Shown: one piece after another, positions 39,159 through 48,530 of the stretch
Layout of the letters: the number at the start of each line of letters is the position of its first letter
Numbering within the stretch: position 1 is the first letter of the stretch
Assembly: GCA_963831645.1 (NCBI GenBank)
Contig: CAWHQZ010000006.1
Coordinates: 186,001-250,000 of the forward strand
Direction: 5' to 3'
DNA: 64,000 nt
Source of the DNA: CAWHQZ01 sp963831645
GTDB lineage: Bacteria; Pseudomonadota; Alphaproteobacteria; Rhizobiales; Aestuariivirgaceae
Program-made: the position numbers and the translations under genes
Notes under the pieces: generated by a model
What the model was told of the DNA's origin: nothing
What the model saw: the letters and a program-made list of their open reading frames with translations, nothing else
The model's database searches: none

Positions 39159-41903
39159 ATGCTGGGCTTCGGGTCGCTTGCCGCCAAAATCTTTGGCACT
39201 TCCAACGATCGCAAAATAAGTCAGTATCGAAACCGCGTCCCGGCGATCAGCGCCCTCGAAGCCGAGCTCAGCGGTCTGAGCGACGCGCAACTGCAGGCGC
39301 GCACGACGGACCTGCGCGCCCAGGCCGCCCGGGGTGCCGGGCTGGACGAACTTCTGGCCCCGGCGTTCGCCACGGTGCGCGAGGCAGCGAAACGGACGCT
39401 CGGGCAGCGCCATTTCGACGTGCAGTTGATCGGCGGGATGGTGCTTCACGAAGGCCGCATCGCCGAAATGAAGACCGGCGAGGGTAAGACGCTGGTCGCC
39501 ACCCTAGCGGTCTATCTCAATGCTCTCAGCGGCAAGGGAGTTCACGTCGTCACGGTCAATGATTATCTCGCCCGCCGCGATGCCGAATGGATGGGGCGCA
39601 TCTACAAGTTTCTCGGCCTATCGGTGGGCTGCATCGTCCATGGCTTGTCGGACCAGCAGCGCCGCCAGCAGTACGCGTGCGACGTCACCTACGGCACCAA
39701 CAACGAGCTTGGCTTCGACTATTTGCGCGACAACATGAAGTACCATCTCGAGGAGATGGTGCAACGCGGTCACCACTACGCCATCGTCGATGAGGTCGAT
39801 TCGATTCTGGTCGACGAGGCTCGCACGCCGCTCATCATCTCAGGACCGGTTGAGGACCGTTCCGATCTCTACAACGCCCTTGACGACTACATCCCCCGCC
39901 TTTCCAAAACGGACTACGAGCTTGACGAGAAGCAGCGCACCGTAACTCTGACCGAGGCCGGCAACGAGCACATAGAGACGCTTCTGAAGGAAGCCGGCAT
40001 GCTCAAGGGAGCGGCGCTCTATGACACCGAAAATGTGATCGTGGTTCATCACGTCACCCAGGCGCTCAGAGCCCATACGCTGTTTCAGCGCGATCGCGAC
40101 TACATCGTCAAAGACGGCCAGGTCATGATCATCGACGAGTTTACCGGGCGCATGATGCCGGGCCGGCGTTATTCTGACGGACTGCACCAGGCGCTGGAAG
40201 CCAAGGAGCACGTGGCCATCCAGCCGGAAAACCGTACCCTGGCTTCGATCACCTTTCAGAACTATTTCCGGCTCTACGCCAAACTGGCCGGCATGACCGG
40301 TACCGCCGCAACCGAGGCGGAAGAGTTCATGGACATCTATCGGCTCGATGTGGCCGAGGTGCCGACCAATCTTCCGGTGACGCGCGACGACCAGCACGAC
40401 GAGGTCTACCGCACGCTCGCGGAAAAGAACAAGGCGGTGATCGATCTCATATCGGACTGTCGCAAACGCAACCAGCCGGTGCTCGTGGGCACCACGTCCA
40501 TCGAGAAGTCGGAATCCCTCTCCAGCCTTCTGAAAGCTGCCAACGTCGCGCACAATGTGCTGAATGCTCGCTACCACGAGCAGGAAGCGGCGATCATCGC
40601 TCAGGCCGGCGTTCCGGGAACCGTCACGATCGCGACCAACATGGCGGGCCGCGGCACCGATATTCAACTCGGCGGCAACGCCGACATGCGCATCGCCACG
40701 GAGCTCGCTGGCGTAACCGACGAAAGCGAGCGGACGCGGCTCAGCGCCGTCATTCGAGACGAAGTCGCCCGCAACAAAGCGCTGGTCATCGAGGCCGGCG
40801 GCCTGTTCGTCATTGGCACGGAACGTCACGAGAGCCGTCGTATCGACAACCAGCTGCGCGGCCGTTCCGGCCGCCAGGGCGATCCTGGCCGTTCGCGCTT
40901 CTTCCTTTCCCTCCAGGACGATCTGATGCGCATCTTCGGCTCGGAGCGCATGGACAAGATGCTGCAGACCCTGGGCCTGAAGGAAGGCGAGGCAATCATC
41001 CATCCGTGGATCAACAAGGCGCTCGAGAAGGCCCAGCAAAAAGTGGAAGCGCGCAACTTCGACATCCGCAAGAACCTGCTCAAGTTCGACAATGTGATGA
41101 ATGATCAGCGCAAGGTCATCTTCGAGCAGCGCATCGACGTCATGCGCGGCGAGGAAGTGTCGGCAACCATTGACGATATGCGTGCCGGGGTCATCAACGA
41201 CCTTGTCGCGACCCACATCCCCGCCAATGCCTATGCCGAGCAATGGGACGCCGACGGGCTGCGCAATCGACTTCGTGAGGTTATCGCTCTCGACCTGCCA
41301 GCCGATGAATGGGCCCGCGAGGAGGGTATCGCGGAAGAGGAGATTCATGAGCGCATCACCAAAGCGGCCGACGAGCACTACGCCACCAAGCGCCAGAAGT
41401 ATTCACCCGCCATCATGGGGCAGGTCGAGAAAGCGATCCTGTTGCAGACCCTCGACCACCTGTGGCGCGAACACCTGGTAGTACTGGAGCATCTGCGTCA
41501 GGTCATCGGCTTGCGCGGTTACGGTCAGCGCGATCCTTTGAACGAATACAAGACCGAGGGCTTCAACATGTTCGAGCAGATGATCCAGCGACTGCGCGAG
41601 CTGGTGACAGGGCAGCTCATGCGCGTTGAGGTCGCCGAGCGGCCGCCGGGGCTGCTGTTACCGGAGGCGGATGATCTCCCCGAGATGGAAGCGCATCATG
41701 TCGACCCGCTGACCGGCGAAGACGAGATGGCGGAGCCGATGGTTGTGCTCGGCGCCTCGCGGATGGAAGAGGGAAAGGCCCGGACGAAGAAACCCGCCCT
41801 CAACCCCGATGATGTGGCGAGCTGGGGCAAGGTGGGGCGCAACGAGCGCTGCCCCTGCGGCTCCGGGAAGAAATTCAAGCACTGCCACGGCGTGTTTGCC
41901 TGA
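39159..41903 (+). CDS. secA: Preprotein translocase ATPase SecA
   Basis: The 914-residue motor of the Sec translocon. NBD1 holds MKTGEGKTLVATL (Walker A) and the DEVDSILVDEARTPLIISG Walker B region. The preprotein cross-linking domain follows, then NBD2 with ATNMAGRGTDIQLGG, the helical scaffold, and a C-terminal SEC-C zinc motif (CPCGSGKKFKHCHG) that binds SecB. Length is typical of the class. ATG 39159 gives the conserved MLGFGSLAAKIFG start. Confidence 0.98.
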   Translation: MLGFGSLAAKIFGTSNDRKISQYRNRVPAISALEAELSGLSDAQLQARTTDLRAQAARGAGLDELLAPAFATVREAAKRTLGQRHFDVQLIGGMVLHEGRIAEMKTGEGKTLVATLAVYLNALSGKGVHVVTVNDYLARRDAEWMGRIYKFLGLSVGCIVHGLSDQQRRQQYACDVTYGTNNELGFDYLRDNMKYHLEEMVQRGHHYAIVDEVDSILVDEARTPLIISGPVEDRSDLYNALDDYIPRLSKTDYELDEKQRTVTLTEAGNEHIETLLKEAGMLKGAALYDTENVIVVHHVTQALRAHTLFQRDRDYIVKDGQVMIIDEFTGRMMPGRRYSDGLHQALEAKEHVAIQPENRTLASITFQNYFRLYAKLAGMTGTAATEAEEFMDIYRLDVAEVPTNLPVTRDDQHDEVYRTLAEKNKAVIDLISDCRKRNQPVLVGTTSIEKSESLSSLLKAANVAHNVLNARYHEQEAAIIAQAGVPGTVTIATNMAGRGTDIQLGGNADMRIATELAGVTDESERTRLSAVIRDEVARNKALVIEAGGLFVIGTERHESRRIDNQLRGRSGRQGDPGRSRFFLSLQDDLMRIFGSERMDKMLQTLGLKEGEAIIHPWINKALEKAQQKVEARNFDIRKNLLKFDNVMNDQRKVIFEQRIDVMRGEEVSATIDDMRAGVINDLVATHIPANAYAEQWDADGLRNRLREVIALDLPADEWAREEGIAEEEIHERITKAADEHYATKRQKYSPAIMGQVEKAILLQTLDHLWREHLVVLEHLRQVIGLRGYGQRDPLNEYKTEGFNMFEQMIQRLRELVTGQLMRVEVAERPPGLLLPEADDLPEMEAHHVDPLTGEDEMAEPMVVLGASRMEEGKARTKKPALNPDDVASWGKVGRNERCPCGSGKKFKHCHGVFA

Positions 41904-41938
41904 CCGCCGTTTAACCTTCTCGCAAACCTGTTTCAGGT

Positions 41939-42727
41939 TCAGTTCTGCCAACCTGAGATCAACCGCGGCGCCAGCGGATCGTTGGCGTCTGCGGTGCGAA
42001 ACTCCTCAGGTACCGCCGTCTCGTCGGCGAAGAACACATATTGCTGATCTTTGACGCCTACGACCGGCGGCAGCCGGGTTTTTTCGAAGATGTCGTGGCC
42101 CTCCTTGAGGTTCTGCCAGAAGGCCTCCCATCTATGGCCGGCACGCAAGGCCATGGCCTCCTGGGTCATACGAAACGGAAATGCGTGCACCGGAAACTCT
42201 GTTTGGCCCTTGGCGAATGCATCGCGCGCCAGGATGTAGAGTTCCTGGATGGCATCGTCGGTAATCGCGTAGCAGCCCTGTGAACGGCAACCACCGTGCA
42301 CCATGAGATATGATCCGGTGTAGCCGTGCGCCCGGTCGTATGCGTTGGGGTAGCCGATGTTGAAAGAAAGGTAGTACTTGGAATTCGGGTTCATCTGGCG
42401 TGCGCTGACGACATAAAATCCTTCCGGCGCCTGTCTGTCACCCTCTTTCAATTTGGGTCCGATGTCGCCTGACCAGTTGCAGATCGGATAGGTGCGAAAG
42501 AGCTGATAGGCGCCGGAAGGCGCCTGCATCCACACCTCCATCTTGGCTTCGAGCTTGAAGATGCGGATATAAAGGGGCGAGCCCAGGACCAGCCCCACCG
42601 CGGCGAGCTCCGCGCGCGTCTCCGATGGCAGCGGCGCGAGAGCCTTGGAGGGCGAGAAAAGGCAGCCACCCAGAAGAAGCAGCAGGCACAGGGTGGCCGC
42701 GGCGCGATGGCAATGACTCCAGTTCAT
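41939..42727 (-). CDS. L,D-transpeptidase (YkuD/YafK type) lipoprotein
   Basis: A 262-residue YkuD-domain protein. From ATG 42727 it opens with a lipoprotein signal (hydrophobic LCLLLLLGGC, lipobox Cys at about residue 22). The catalytic region reads MVHGGCRSQGCYAITDDAI, with the His and the nucleophile Cys of the HxxxSxGC-type motif. Such enzymes form 3-3 peptidoglycan cross-links or attach or release lipoproteins; YafK relatives do the latter. An in-frame TTG at 42784 is possible but weakens the signal peptide. Confidence 0.88.
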   Translation of the reverse strand: MNWSHCHRAAATLCLLLLLGGCLFSPSKALAPLPSETRAELAAVGLVLGSPLYIRIFKLEAKMEVWMQAPSGAYQLFRTYPICNWSGDIGPKLKEGDRQAPEGFYVVSARQMNPNSKYYLSFNIGYPNAYDRAHGYTGSYLMVHGGCRSQGCYAITDDAIQELYILARDAFAKGQTEFPVHAFPFRMTQEAMALRAGHRWEAFWQNLKEGHDIFEKTRLPPVVGVKDQQYVFFADETAVPEEFRTADANDPLAPRLISGWQN

Positions 42728-42844
42728 CAGTTCCCGCTCTGCCCCGCGATTCTTTGCCTTTCGGCTGGATGTCTTGCCGGTCAATCGCGGCGGCTTTGGG
42801 GCTGTGCAGGATGCCCGCCACCACCCTGCCGCGACTGACCGGAC

Positions 42845-43798
42845 CTAAAGTCCACGGCCGATAGCCATGAACTTTTCGCGCCGGCGGCTTTTCAGCTCCT
42901 GCGCGGGAATAGACCTGAGCTCCTCCAGCGAGCTGGCGATCGCTTCGCCGACGTTGGCCATCGCCGTTTCAGCAGCCCGATGGGCGCCGCCCACCGGCTC
43001 GATCACGATCTCGTCGATGACTTTCAGTTTCCTGAGATCCTGGGCGGTTATTTTCATGGCCGTCGCGGCGTCTTTGGCGCGTGCGCTGTCGCGCCACAGA
43101 ATGGATGCCGCCCCCTCCGGCGAGATGACGCTATAGATCGCATGCTCCAGCATGAGCACCCGGTTCGCGGTGGCCATGGCGACCGCGCCACCCGAACCGC
43201 CTTCGCCGATAATGACGGCGACGATCGGCACGCCGATGGTCAGGCAGCAGTCGGTCGATCGTGCAATGGCCTCGGCCTGGCCACGCTCCTCGGCGCCGAT
43301 ACCAGGATAGGCGCCCGCCGTGTCAATGAAGGTGATGACCGGCAGTTGAAACCGGTCGGCCATCTCCATCAGCCGGACCGCCTTGCGGAAGCCCTCTGGT
43401 CTGGCCATGCCGAAGTTGTGTTTGATGCGCGACTGGGTGTCGAAGCCCTTTTCCTGCCCGATCACCATGACCGGATCGCCGCGGAATCGCGCCGGTCCGC
43501 CCAGGATCGCCGGGTCATCGGAAAACTTCCGGTCCCCGGCGAGACCGGTGTATTCGGTAAACAGTTGCCTGAGATAGTCGACAGTGTGCGGACGTTCGGG
43601 ATGGCGGGCGACCTGCGCCTTCTGCCACGGCGCGAGGCTGGCATAGAGGTCCGCCAAGCTCTTGGCCGCCTTCTTCTCCAGCTGTCGAACCTCCTCGTCG
43701 ATCGACATGGTATCGTCCTGCGCCGCCAGCGCCTTGAGCTCGGCGATCTTGCCCTCGAACTCGGCAACACTGGCCTCAAATTCAAGATATGTGGGCAT
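42845..43798 (-). CDS. accA: Acetyl-CoA carboxylase carboxyltransferase subunit alpha
   Basis: A 317-residue subunit that, with AccD, transfers the carboxyl group from biotin to acetyl-CoA, starting fatty-acid synthesis. The N-terminus YLEFEASVAEFEGKIAEL, the core RIKHNFGMARPEGFRKA, FIDTAGAYPGIGAEERGQ and IGEGGSGGAVAMATANRV, and VISPEGAASILWRD are all conserved. It follows xerD on the same strand after 66 bases. Confidence 0.97.
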   Translation of the reverse strand: MPTYLEFEASVAEFEGKIAELKALAAQDDTMSIDEEVRQLEKKAAKSLADLYASLAPWQKAQVARHPERPHTVDYLRQLFTEYTGLAGDRKFSDDPAILGGPARFRGDPVMVIGQEKGFDTQSRIKHNFGMARPEGFRKAVRLMEMADRFQLPVITFIDTAGAYPGIGAEERGQAEAIARSTDCCLTIGVPIVAVIIGEGGSGGAVAMATANRVLMLEHAIYSVISPEGAASILWRDSARAKDAATAMKITAQDLRKLKVIDEIVIEPVGGAHRAAETAMANVGEAIASSLEELRSIPAQELKSRRREKFMAIGRGL

Positions 43799-43864
43799 GA
43801 GTTGCGTCCCGCGGCCCGGGGCAGTGGCGGAAGGCCGGCAAAGTGGCGGGGCCGAGACTTGCTG

Positions 43865-44845
43865 TCAACGGCGGCCGCCGGGTCGCGTCGGACGGCGGAT
43901 GAGGGGGTGATGGGTCTGCACAATATGCTTCAGCCGATCCGCCAAAACGTGGGTATAGATCTGGGTCGTCGAAATGTCGGCGTGTCCCAGCATCTGCTGC
44001 ACTGCCCGCAAATCGGCCCCGCCGGCCAGCAGATGCGAGGCGAACGCATGTCTGAGAACATGCGGCGAGACTTTGTCCGCCGGCAAACCCGCCCTGGCTG
44101 CCAGTGCCTTGAGCTCGTGGGCGAAATGCTGCCGCGTGATGTGTCCGGAGCCGCCGCGCGACGGGAACAGGTATTTGGTCGATTGCGGGAGGGCATTTCT
44201 TCGTTCGACTTGCAGAAGGCGGTCGATGGCTGCGCGCGCTCGCTCGTTGAGGGGAACCAGTCGCTCCCGGCCGCCCTTTCCCCGCACGGTCAGAAACCGC
44301 TCATCGCTCTTGGCTGCGGCTAGCGGGAGGCTCACGAGCTCCGATACACGCATGCCCGAGGCATATAGAACCTCGAGTAGACAATAGAGGCGGAGAGCCC
44401 GAAAGCGCCCCTCACCGTGCGCGCGGGCGGCCGCCTCCTCGGCCTCGGCGAGAAGCGTGTCCACATCTTTCGCGTTCAGGAGCCTGGGCAGCGCCCGGCC
44501 AGGCCGCGGCCCATCGACGACCTGAGCAGGATCGTCGCGCCTCACGCCTTCGGAAACCAGGAAGCGGTGGAACTGCCTCACGGCCGAGAGTTTCCGTGCC
44601 GCGGTGGCGCGCGAGAAGTGCCGCCGCTCGATGTCCTCGAGAAACGACCGCACCGCCTCCGTGGTCGCCGACGACGCGCCTTGGCCCATGGCGACCAGGA
44701 AGCCGATGTAGTCCGCCAGGTCGCGCTCGTAGGCAGCGATAGTGTTTCTGGCGGCGCCGCGCTCGGCAATCATCATCTCGAGAAAGCGGTCGACGAGTTT
44801 CGCATCCCGGCCCGTGGTTTTTGGCCTACTGGCGGAATTTGTCAC
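43865..44845 (-). CDS. xerD: Site-specific tyrosine recombinase XerD
   Basis: A 326-residue recombinase that resolves chromosome dimers at dif with XerC. The N-terminal SAM-like core-binding domain (NTIAAYERDLADYIGFL) precedes the catalytic domain with Arg in ASGMRVSELVSLPL, Lys in VRGKGGRERLVPL, HVLRHAFASHLL, LGHADISTTQIYTH and the Tyr nucleophile in the last motif. GTG 44845 is the preferred start and overlaps the upstream small gene by 20 bases; ATG 44776 would trim the N-terminus. accA lies downstream. Confidence 0.92.
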   Translation of the reverse strand: MTNSASRPKTTGRDAKLVDRFLEMMIAERGAARNTIAAYERDLADYIGFLVAMGQGASSATTEAVRSFLEDIERRHFSRATAARKLSAVRQFHRFLVSEGVRRDDPAQVVDGPRPGRALPRLLNAKDVDTLLAEAEEAAARAHGEGRFRALRLYCLLEVLYASGMRVSELVSLPLAAAKSDERFLTVRGKGGRERLVPLNERARAAIDRLLQVERRNALPQSTKYLFPSRGGSGHITRQHFAHELKALAARAGLPADKVSPHVLRHAFASHLLAGGADLRAVQQMLGHADISTTQIYTHVLADRLKHIVQTHHPLIRRPTRPGGRR

Positions 44846-44966
44846 TCGGCAGCTCTTTGACGATTTCGCTCTGCTCCGGCGGATAGGTGGAAAGCGCCCA
44901 CATCGCGCCGTATACGGCCCCTCCGATGCACGCCACAATGATCAGAAATCTGATGCTTTCAGGCAA
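44826..44966 (-). CDS. Small conserved membrane protein upstream of xerD
   Basis: A roughly 46-residue protein with one hydrophobic helix (IRFLIIVACIGGAVYGAMWAL) followed by a polar tail (YPPEQSEIVKELPSDKFRQ). Starting at TTG 44966 places GAGG eight bases upstream; a longer in-frame TTG at 45035 adds a poorly coding N-terminus. Similar short proteins with one helix and a KPLPxxKxRQ-like end occur beside xerD and aroK in alphaproteobacteria. No function is known. Confidence 0.65.
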   Translation of the reverse strand: MPESIRFLIIVACIGGAVYGAMWALSTYPPEQSEIVKELPSDKFRQ

Positions 44967-45069
44967 GTTGCTGACCTCGTGCTCGGGCCGAAGCGTCGGC
45001 GCCGCCTCCAAAAATTCTTTGCCGGTACGCCGCAACGCTCTACATACAACGGCAAATCAGTGACAAACA

Positions 45070-45663
45070 ATGATGGTTCGCCGTTCTATCACAAGGGAAG
45101 TAGAGACAGTAAAGCGCCTGTTGAACGGCCGATCGATCGTCCTCATAGGCCTGATGGGAGCCGGCAAGTCTTCGGTAGGCCGGCGACTTGCGCAAAAGTT
45201 AGGCATGCCGTTTGTTGACGCGGATGCCGAGATTGAAATGGCGGCAGGCAAGAGTATCGAGGAGATCTTTGCCGATCACGGCGAAGCATATTTTCGCGAC
45301 GGCGAGCGCAAGGTGATCGCGCGGCTTCTGGAATCCGGCTCGCAGGTGCTTGCAACCGGCGGCGGCGCCTTCATGAATTCCGAAACCCGAGACAGGATTG
45401 CCGCACGCGGCGTTTCTGTCTGGCTCAAGGCCGATCTGCCGCTTCTCATGAAACGGGTGCGTCGCCGCGACGACCGGCCGCTGCTTAAGACCGACGAACC
45501 CGAAGCCACAATGAAAGGTCTGATGGCCGAACGTTACCCGGTCTACGCCCAGGCAGCCGTCACGGTGGAAAGCCGCGACGTGCCGCATACCAGAATCGTG
45601 ACCGATGTGATCCGGGCGATTCTGGCGAAGTCCCGCACCGCAGGCCCGACCAGTTCGCCATGA
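45070..45663 (+). CDS. aroK: Shikimate kinase
   Basis: A 197-residue P-loop kinase that makes shikimate 3-phosphate. Walker A is GLMGAGKSSVGRRLA, the shikimate-binding DADAEIE and FRDGERKVI are present, ATGGGAFM is the conserved glycine loop, and RRRDDRPLL forms the lid with its Arg. Its stop overlaps the aroB start (ATGA), the classical aroK–aroB arrangement. A second ATG lies one codon downstream of the start. Confidence 0.96.
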   Translation: MMVRRSITREVETVKRLLNGRSIVLIGLMGAGKSSVGRRLAQKLGMPFVDADAEIEMAAGKSIEEIFADHGEAYFRDGERKVIARLLESGSQVLATGGGAFMNSETRDRIAARGVSVWLKADLPLLMKRVRRRDDRPLLKTDEPEATMKGLMAERYPVYAQAAVTVESRDVPHTRIVTDVIRAILAKSRTAGPTSSP

Positions 45664-46784
45664 CGGCCGATTCTCGCCACGTTGTCAGCGTGGCACTACC
45701 GGGGCGCAGTTACGACATCACCATCGGGCCAAACCTCACCAGCGAGCTTGGGAGCAGGCTTGGCCCGCTGCTCAAGCGGCCCAAAGTCGCCGTCGTTACC
45801 GATACTAACGTCGCCGCGCTTCATCTCGCCAAGCTCGAAGCGGCCCTTTCGGCCGTCGCCATACGTCATGACGCGATCGTGCTTCCTGCCGGCGAAGCGA
45901 GCAAGAGCTTCGCGCAGCTGGCTGACTTGAGCGATCGCCTGCTGGCCGCCGGCATCGAACGAAATGACGCGATCCTCGCGTTCGGCGGCGGGGTAATCGG
46001 CGATCTGGCCGGCTTCGCTGCGGCCATCCTTCGTCGCGGTGTTGCCCTGGTTCAGGTCCCGACGACCCTGCTCGCGCAGGTGGACAGCTCGGTGGGCGGC
46101 AAGACCGGCATCAACTCACAGTACGGCAAGAATCTGATCGGAGCCTTTCACCAGCCCATTGCGGTGTTTGCCGATGTTTCATTGCTTGACACGCTGCCGG
46201 AGCGGCAGTTGCGCGCCGGCTACGCCGAAGTGGTGAAATATGCGCTCATCGGCGATCGTCCGCTGTTTGAATGGCTGGAAGTGAACGGCGTGCGGCTGAT
46301 CTCCCGAAGTGTCGCCGAGCTGACGCGGGCGGTTCGCTCCTCCTGCGAGGCCAAGGCCGGCATAGTGTTGCGCGATGAAACCGAAGCCGGTGAGCGCGCC
46401 TTGCTGAATTTGGGTCACACCTTCGCTCATGCCCTCGAAGCGGCCGCCGGCTTCAGCGACACATTGCTGCACGGCGAGGCCGTTGCCGTGGGCATCGCGA
46501 TGGCGTTTCGCCTTTCCACCGCACTCGGGCTTTGTCCGGTCGCCGACGCGCATAAAGTGGAAAGGCACCTTGCGCAGATCGGCTTGCCGACATCGCTGCG
46601 CGGCGTGGCTGTTGCACTTCCCCCTGCCGGCGCTCTCCTCGACATCATGCGCCAGGACAAGAAGGCGCGGCAGGGGAGAATAACCCTCATTCTCGTCCGC
46701 TGCATCGGCAAGGCGTTTGTCGCCTCCGATGTCGCGGAACAGCGGATTTCGTCTTTCCTTGAGTCGGAACTGAACAGATCATGA
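45660..46784 (+). CDS. aroB: 3-dehydroquinate synthase
   Basis: A 374-residue NAD- and metal-dependent enzyme that makes the first ring of the shikimate pathway. It has LAFGGGVIGDLAGFAAAI, the VPTTLLAQVDSSVGGKTGIN motif, AGYAEVVKYALI and the zinc ligands in NLGHTFAHALE and LLHGEAVAVG. It overlaps aroK by four bases and the next gene by four bases, so the three are translationally coupled. Confidence 0.97.
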   Translation: MTADSRHVVSVALPGRSYDITIGPNLTSELGSRLGPLLKRPKVAVVTDTNVAALHLAKLEAALSAVAIRHDAIVLPAGEASKSFAQLADLSDRLLAAGIERNDAILAFGGGVIGDLAGFAAAILRRGVALVQVPTTLLAQVDSSVGGKTGINSQYGKNLIGAFHQPIAVFADVSLLDTLPERQLRAGYAEVVKYALIGDRPLFEWLEVNGVRLISRSVAELTRAVRSSCEAKAGIVLRDETEAGERALLNLGHTFAHALEAAAGFSDTLLHGEAVAVGIAMAFRLSTALGLCPVADAHKVERHLAQIGLPTSLRGVAVALPPAGALLDIMRQDKKARQGRITLILVRCIGKAFVASDVAEQRISSFLESELNRS

Positions 46785-48052
46785 AGAGCGAACTGCTTTT
46801 TGGCGCCGGATTTGTCCTTCTCATGTTGGCGGTTTCGGCATTCTTTTCCGGCTCCGAGACTGCGCTGATCGCGACCTCACGCGCCCGCATGCACCAGCTC
46901 GCGCGCCGGGGATCGCGGCGCGCCAGCATCGTTCTTCAGCTGACCAAGATCAGGGAGCGTCTCCTCGGCACGATCCTGCTCGGCAACAACGTCGTCAACA
47001 TCGCAGCCTCGGCTCTTGCGACCAGCATCCTGCTGTCTCTCTTCGGGGACGCCGGCATCGTATACGCGACCGTCGGCATGACTGCTCTTGTGTTGGTCTT
47101 CGGCGAGGTCTTGCCCAAGACCTACGCCCTGATAAATGCCGACCGCCTGGCCCTGATCGTGGCGCCCGTCCTGCGCCTGCTGGTGGCGATTTTCGGACCC
47201 GTCGTCATGACCGTCGAATACGCAGTCAAACAGACGCTGCGGCTGCTGGGCGCCGACGTGACCAATGTCGAGAACGTGCTGTCCGCCCATGAAGAGTTGC
47301 GCGGCGCGATTGCCCTTCACCACAAGGAGGGCAGCGTGGTCAAGAAGGACCGCGACATGCTCGGCGGAATTCTGAGCCTCGGGGAGCTGACCGTTTCTGA
47401 TGTGATGGTGCATCGCACCAAGATGGTGATGCTGGATGGTGACCAGCCGGCAGCGAACATCATCGAGGCGGTGCTGGAGAGCGGGCACACCCGCATTCCG
47501 ATCTGGCGTGACAAGCCCGACAACATCATCGGCGTACTTCACGCCAAGGACCTCCTGAAGGCGCTTCAGCGAGCCGGCGGCGAAGTCGGCAAGATTGACC
47601 TCGACGACATCGTCATTTCGCCGTGGTTCGTGCCCGACACGCGACCGGTCGCCGACCAGTTGAGCGCTTTTTTGCGCCGCAAGATGCACTTCGCGCTCGT
47701 CGTCGACGAGTATGGCGAGGTCATGGGCCTGGTGACGCTGGAAGACATCATCGAGGAGATCGTCGGTGACATCGCCGACGAACACGACGTCGTCGTCCCG
47801 GGCGTCCGCCAGGAAGCCAGCGGTTCCTGGGTGGTCGAGGGCATCGTTCCGATTCGCGATCTGAACCGCCTCAACGAGTGGGACCTTCCCGACGACAGCG
47901 CCACGACCGTCGCCGGGCTGATCATTCACGAGGCCCAGTCCATTCCCGAGGTCGGCCAGGCGTTTATCTTTCACGGTTTTCGTTTCGAGGTTCTGCGCAA
48001 ACGGCGCCATCAACTGACCCGGATCAGGATAACGCCGATGCCCAAGAGTTGA
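46781..48052 (+). CDS. HlyC/CorC family transporter (CNNM domain, CBS pair, CorC_HlyC)
   Basis: A 423-residue membrane protein. The N-terminal CNNM (DUF21) domain (about residues 1–190) has FFSGSETALIATSRARMHQLA and LLGNNVVNIAASALATS. A cytoplasmic CBS pair follows (about 200–325, VMVHRTKMVML ... VDEYGEVMGLVTLEDIIEE), then a CorC_HlyC domain (about 340–420). Relatives take part in Mg2+/Co2+ efflux or homeostasis. It is the last gene of the aroK–aroB operon. Its 3' half resembles the TerC/CBS protein at 5.4 kb. Confidence 0.92.
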   Translation: MKSELLFGAGFVLLMLAVSAFFSGSETALIATSRARMHQLARRGSRRASIVLQLTKIRERLLGTILLGNNVVNIAASALATSILLSLFGDAGIVYATVGMTALVLVFGEVLPKTYALINADRLALIVAPVLRLLVAIFGPVVMTVEYAVKQTLRLLGADVTNVENVLSAHEELRGAIALHHKEGSVVKKDRDMLGGILSLGELTVSDVMVHRTKMVMLDGDQPAANIIEAVLESGHTRIPIWRDKPDNIIGVLHAKDLLKALQRAGGEVGKIDLDDIVISPWFVPDTRPVADQLSAFLRRKMHFALVVDEYGEVMGLVTLEDIIEEIVGDIADEHDVVVPGVRQEASGSWVVEGIVPIRDLNRLNEWDLPDDSATTVAGLIIHEAQSIPEVGQAFIFHGFRFEVLRKRRHQLTRIRITPMPKS

Positions 48053-48078
48053 ATCTCGGAGAAATGCCGCCCGGCCGG

Positions 48079-48390
48079 TTAGCTTTCATCGGCGAGCGCT
48101 TCGACGGCAAGGGCGTGAATCCCGCCTTTCAGCTCCTCCGCCAAGGCCGAGTGGATCATACGATGGCGTTCGAGGCGGGATTTGCCGGCAAACGCCTGTG
48201 CCACCACACGGATGCGATAATGGCTTTCGCCACCAGGCCGGGCGCCGGCATGACCGGCGTGAAGATGGCTTTCGTCGATCACTTGCAGTTCGGACGGCGA
48301 CAGCGCCTCCATGAGCCGCCGGGCAATGCTCCTGCCGACGGCGCCGAGCTCTGCGGCGGGCTGCCTACCCTTTCTGTATCCAACGGTCAT
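48079..48390 (-). CDS. bolA: BolA family protein
   Basis: A BolA-fold protein of about 103 residues, with LMEALSPSELQVIDESHLHAG, ESHYRIRVVAQAFAGKSRLERHRMI and a C-terminal helix. The RLERHR motif with the following His is the conserved BolA signature. BolA proteins pair with monothiol glutaredoxins in iron handling or act on cell shape. I chose ATG 48390; a start at 48432 is also open. It is convergent with the CorC gene and divergent from the J-domain gene. Confidence 0.9.
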   Translation of the reverse strand: MTVGYRKGRQPAAELGAVGRSIARRLMEALSPSELQVIDESHLHAGHAGARPGGESHYRIRVVAQAFAGKSRLERHRMIHSALAEELKGGIHALAVEALADES

Positions 48391-48530
48391 CGTGTCGCTT
48401 CGTCGAGCTGATTGCAGAAAACCGCCTGCCATCCTGCCTGCATTGCCGGTGGCTTGGCCCCGTGACCGAATCTAAGCGATATGCTTCATTGCTTGTGGCA
48501 TCATCGCCCATCGGTCATCATATCCGGTTC

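Noticed and set aside
39840..41378. 512-codon frame antisense to secA
   Set aside because: A GC-rich shadow of secA; secA is conserved along its whole length. The same holds for long antisense frames over clpB (22682–24058), ptsP (29160–30497), the CorC gene (46877–48013), the binding protein (9483–10994) and cobT (50921–51661).
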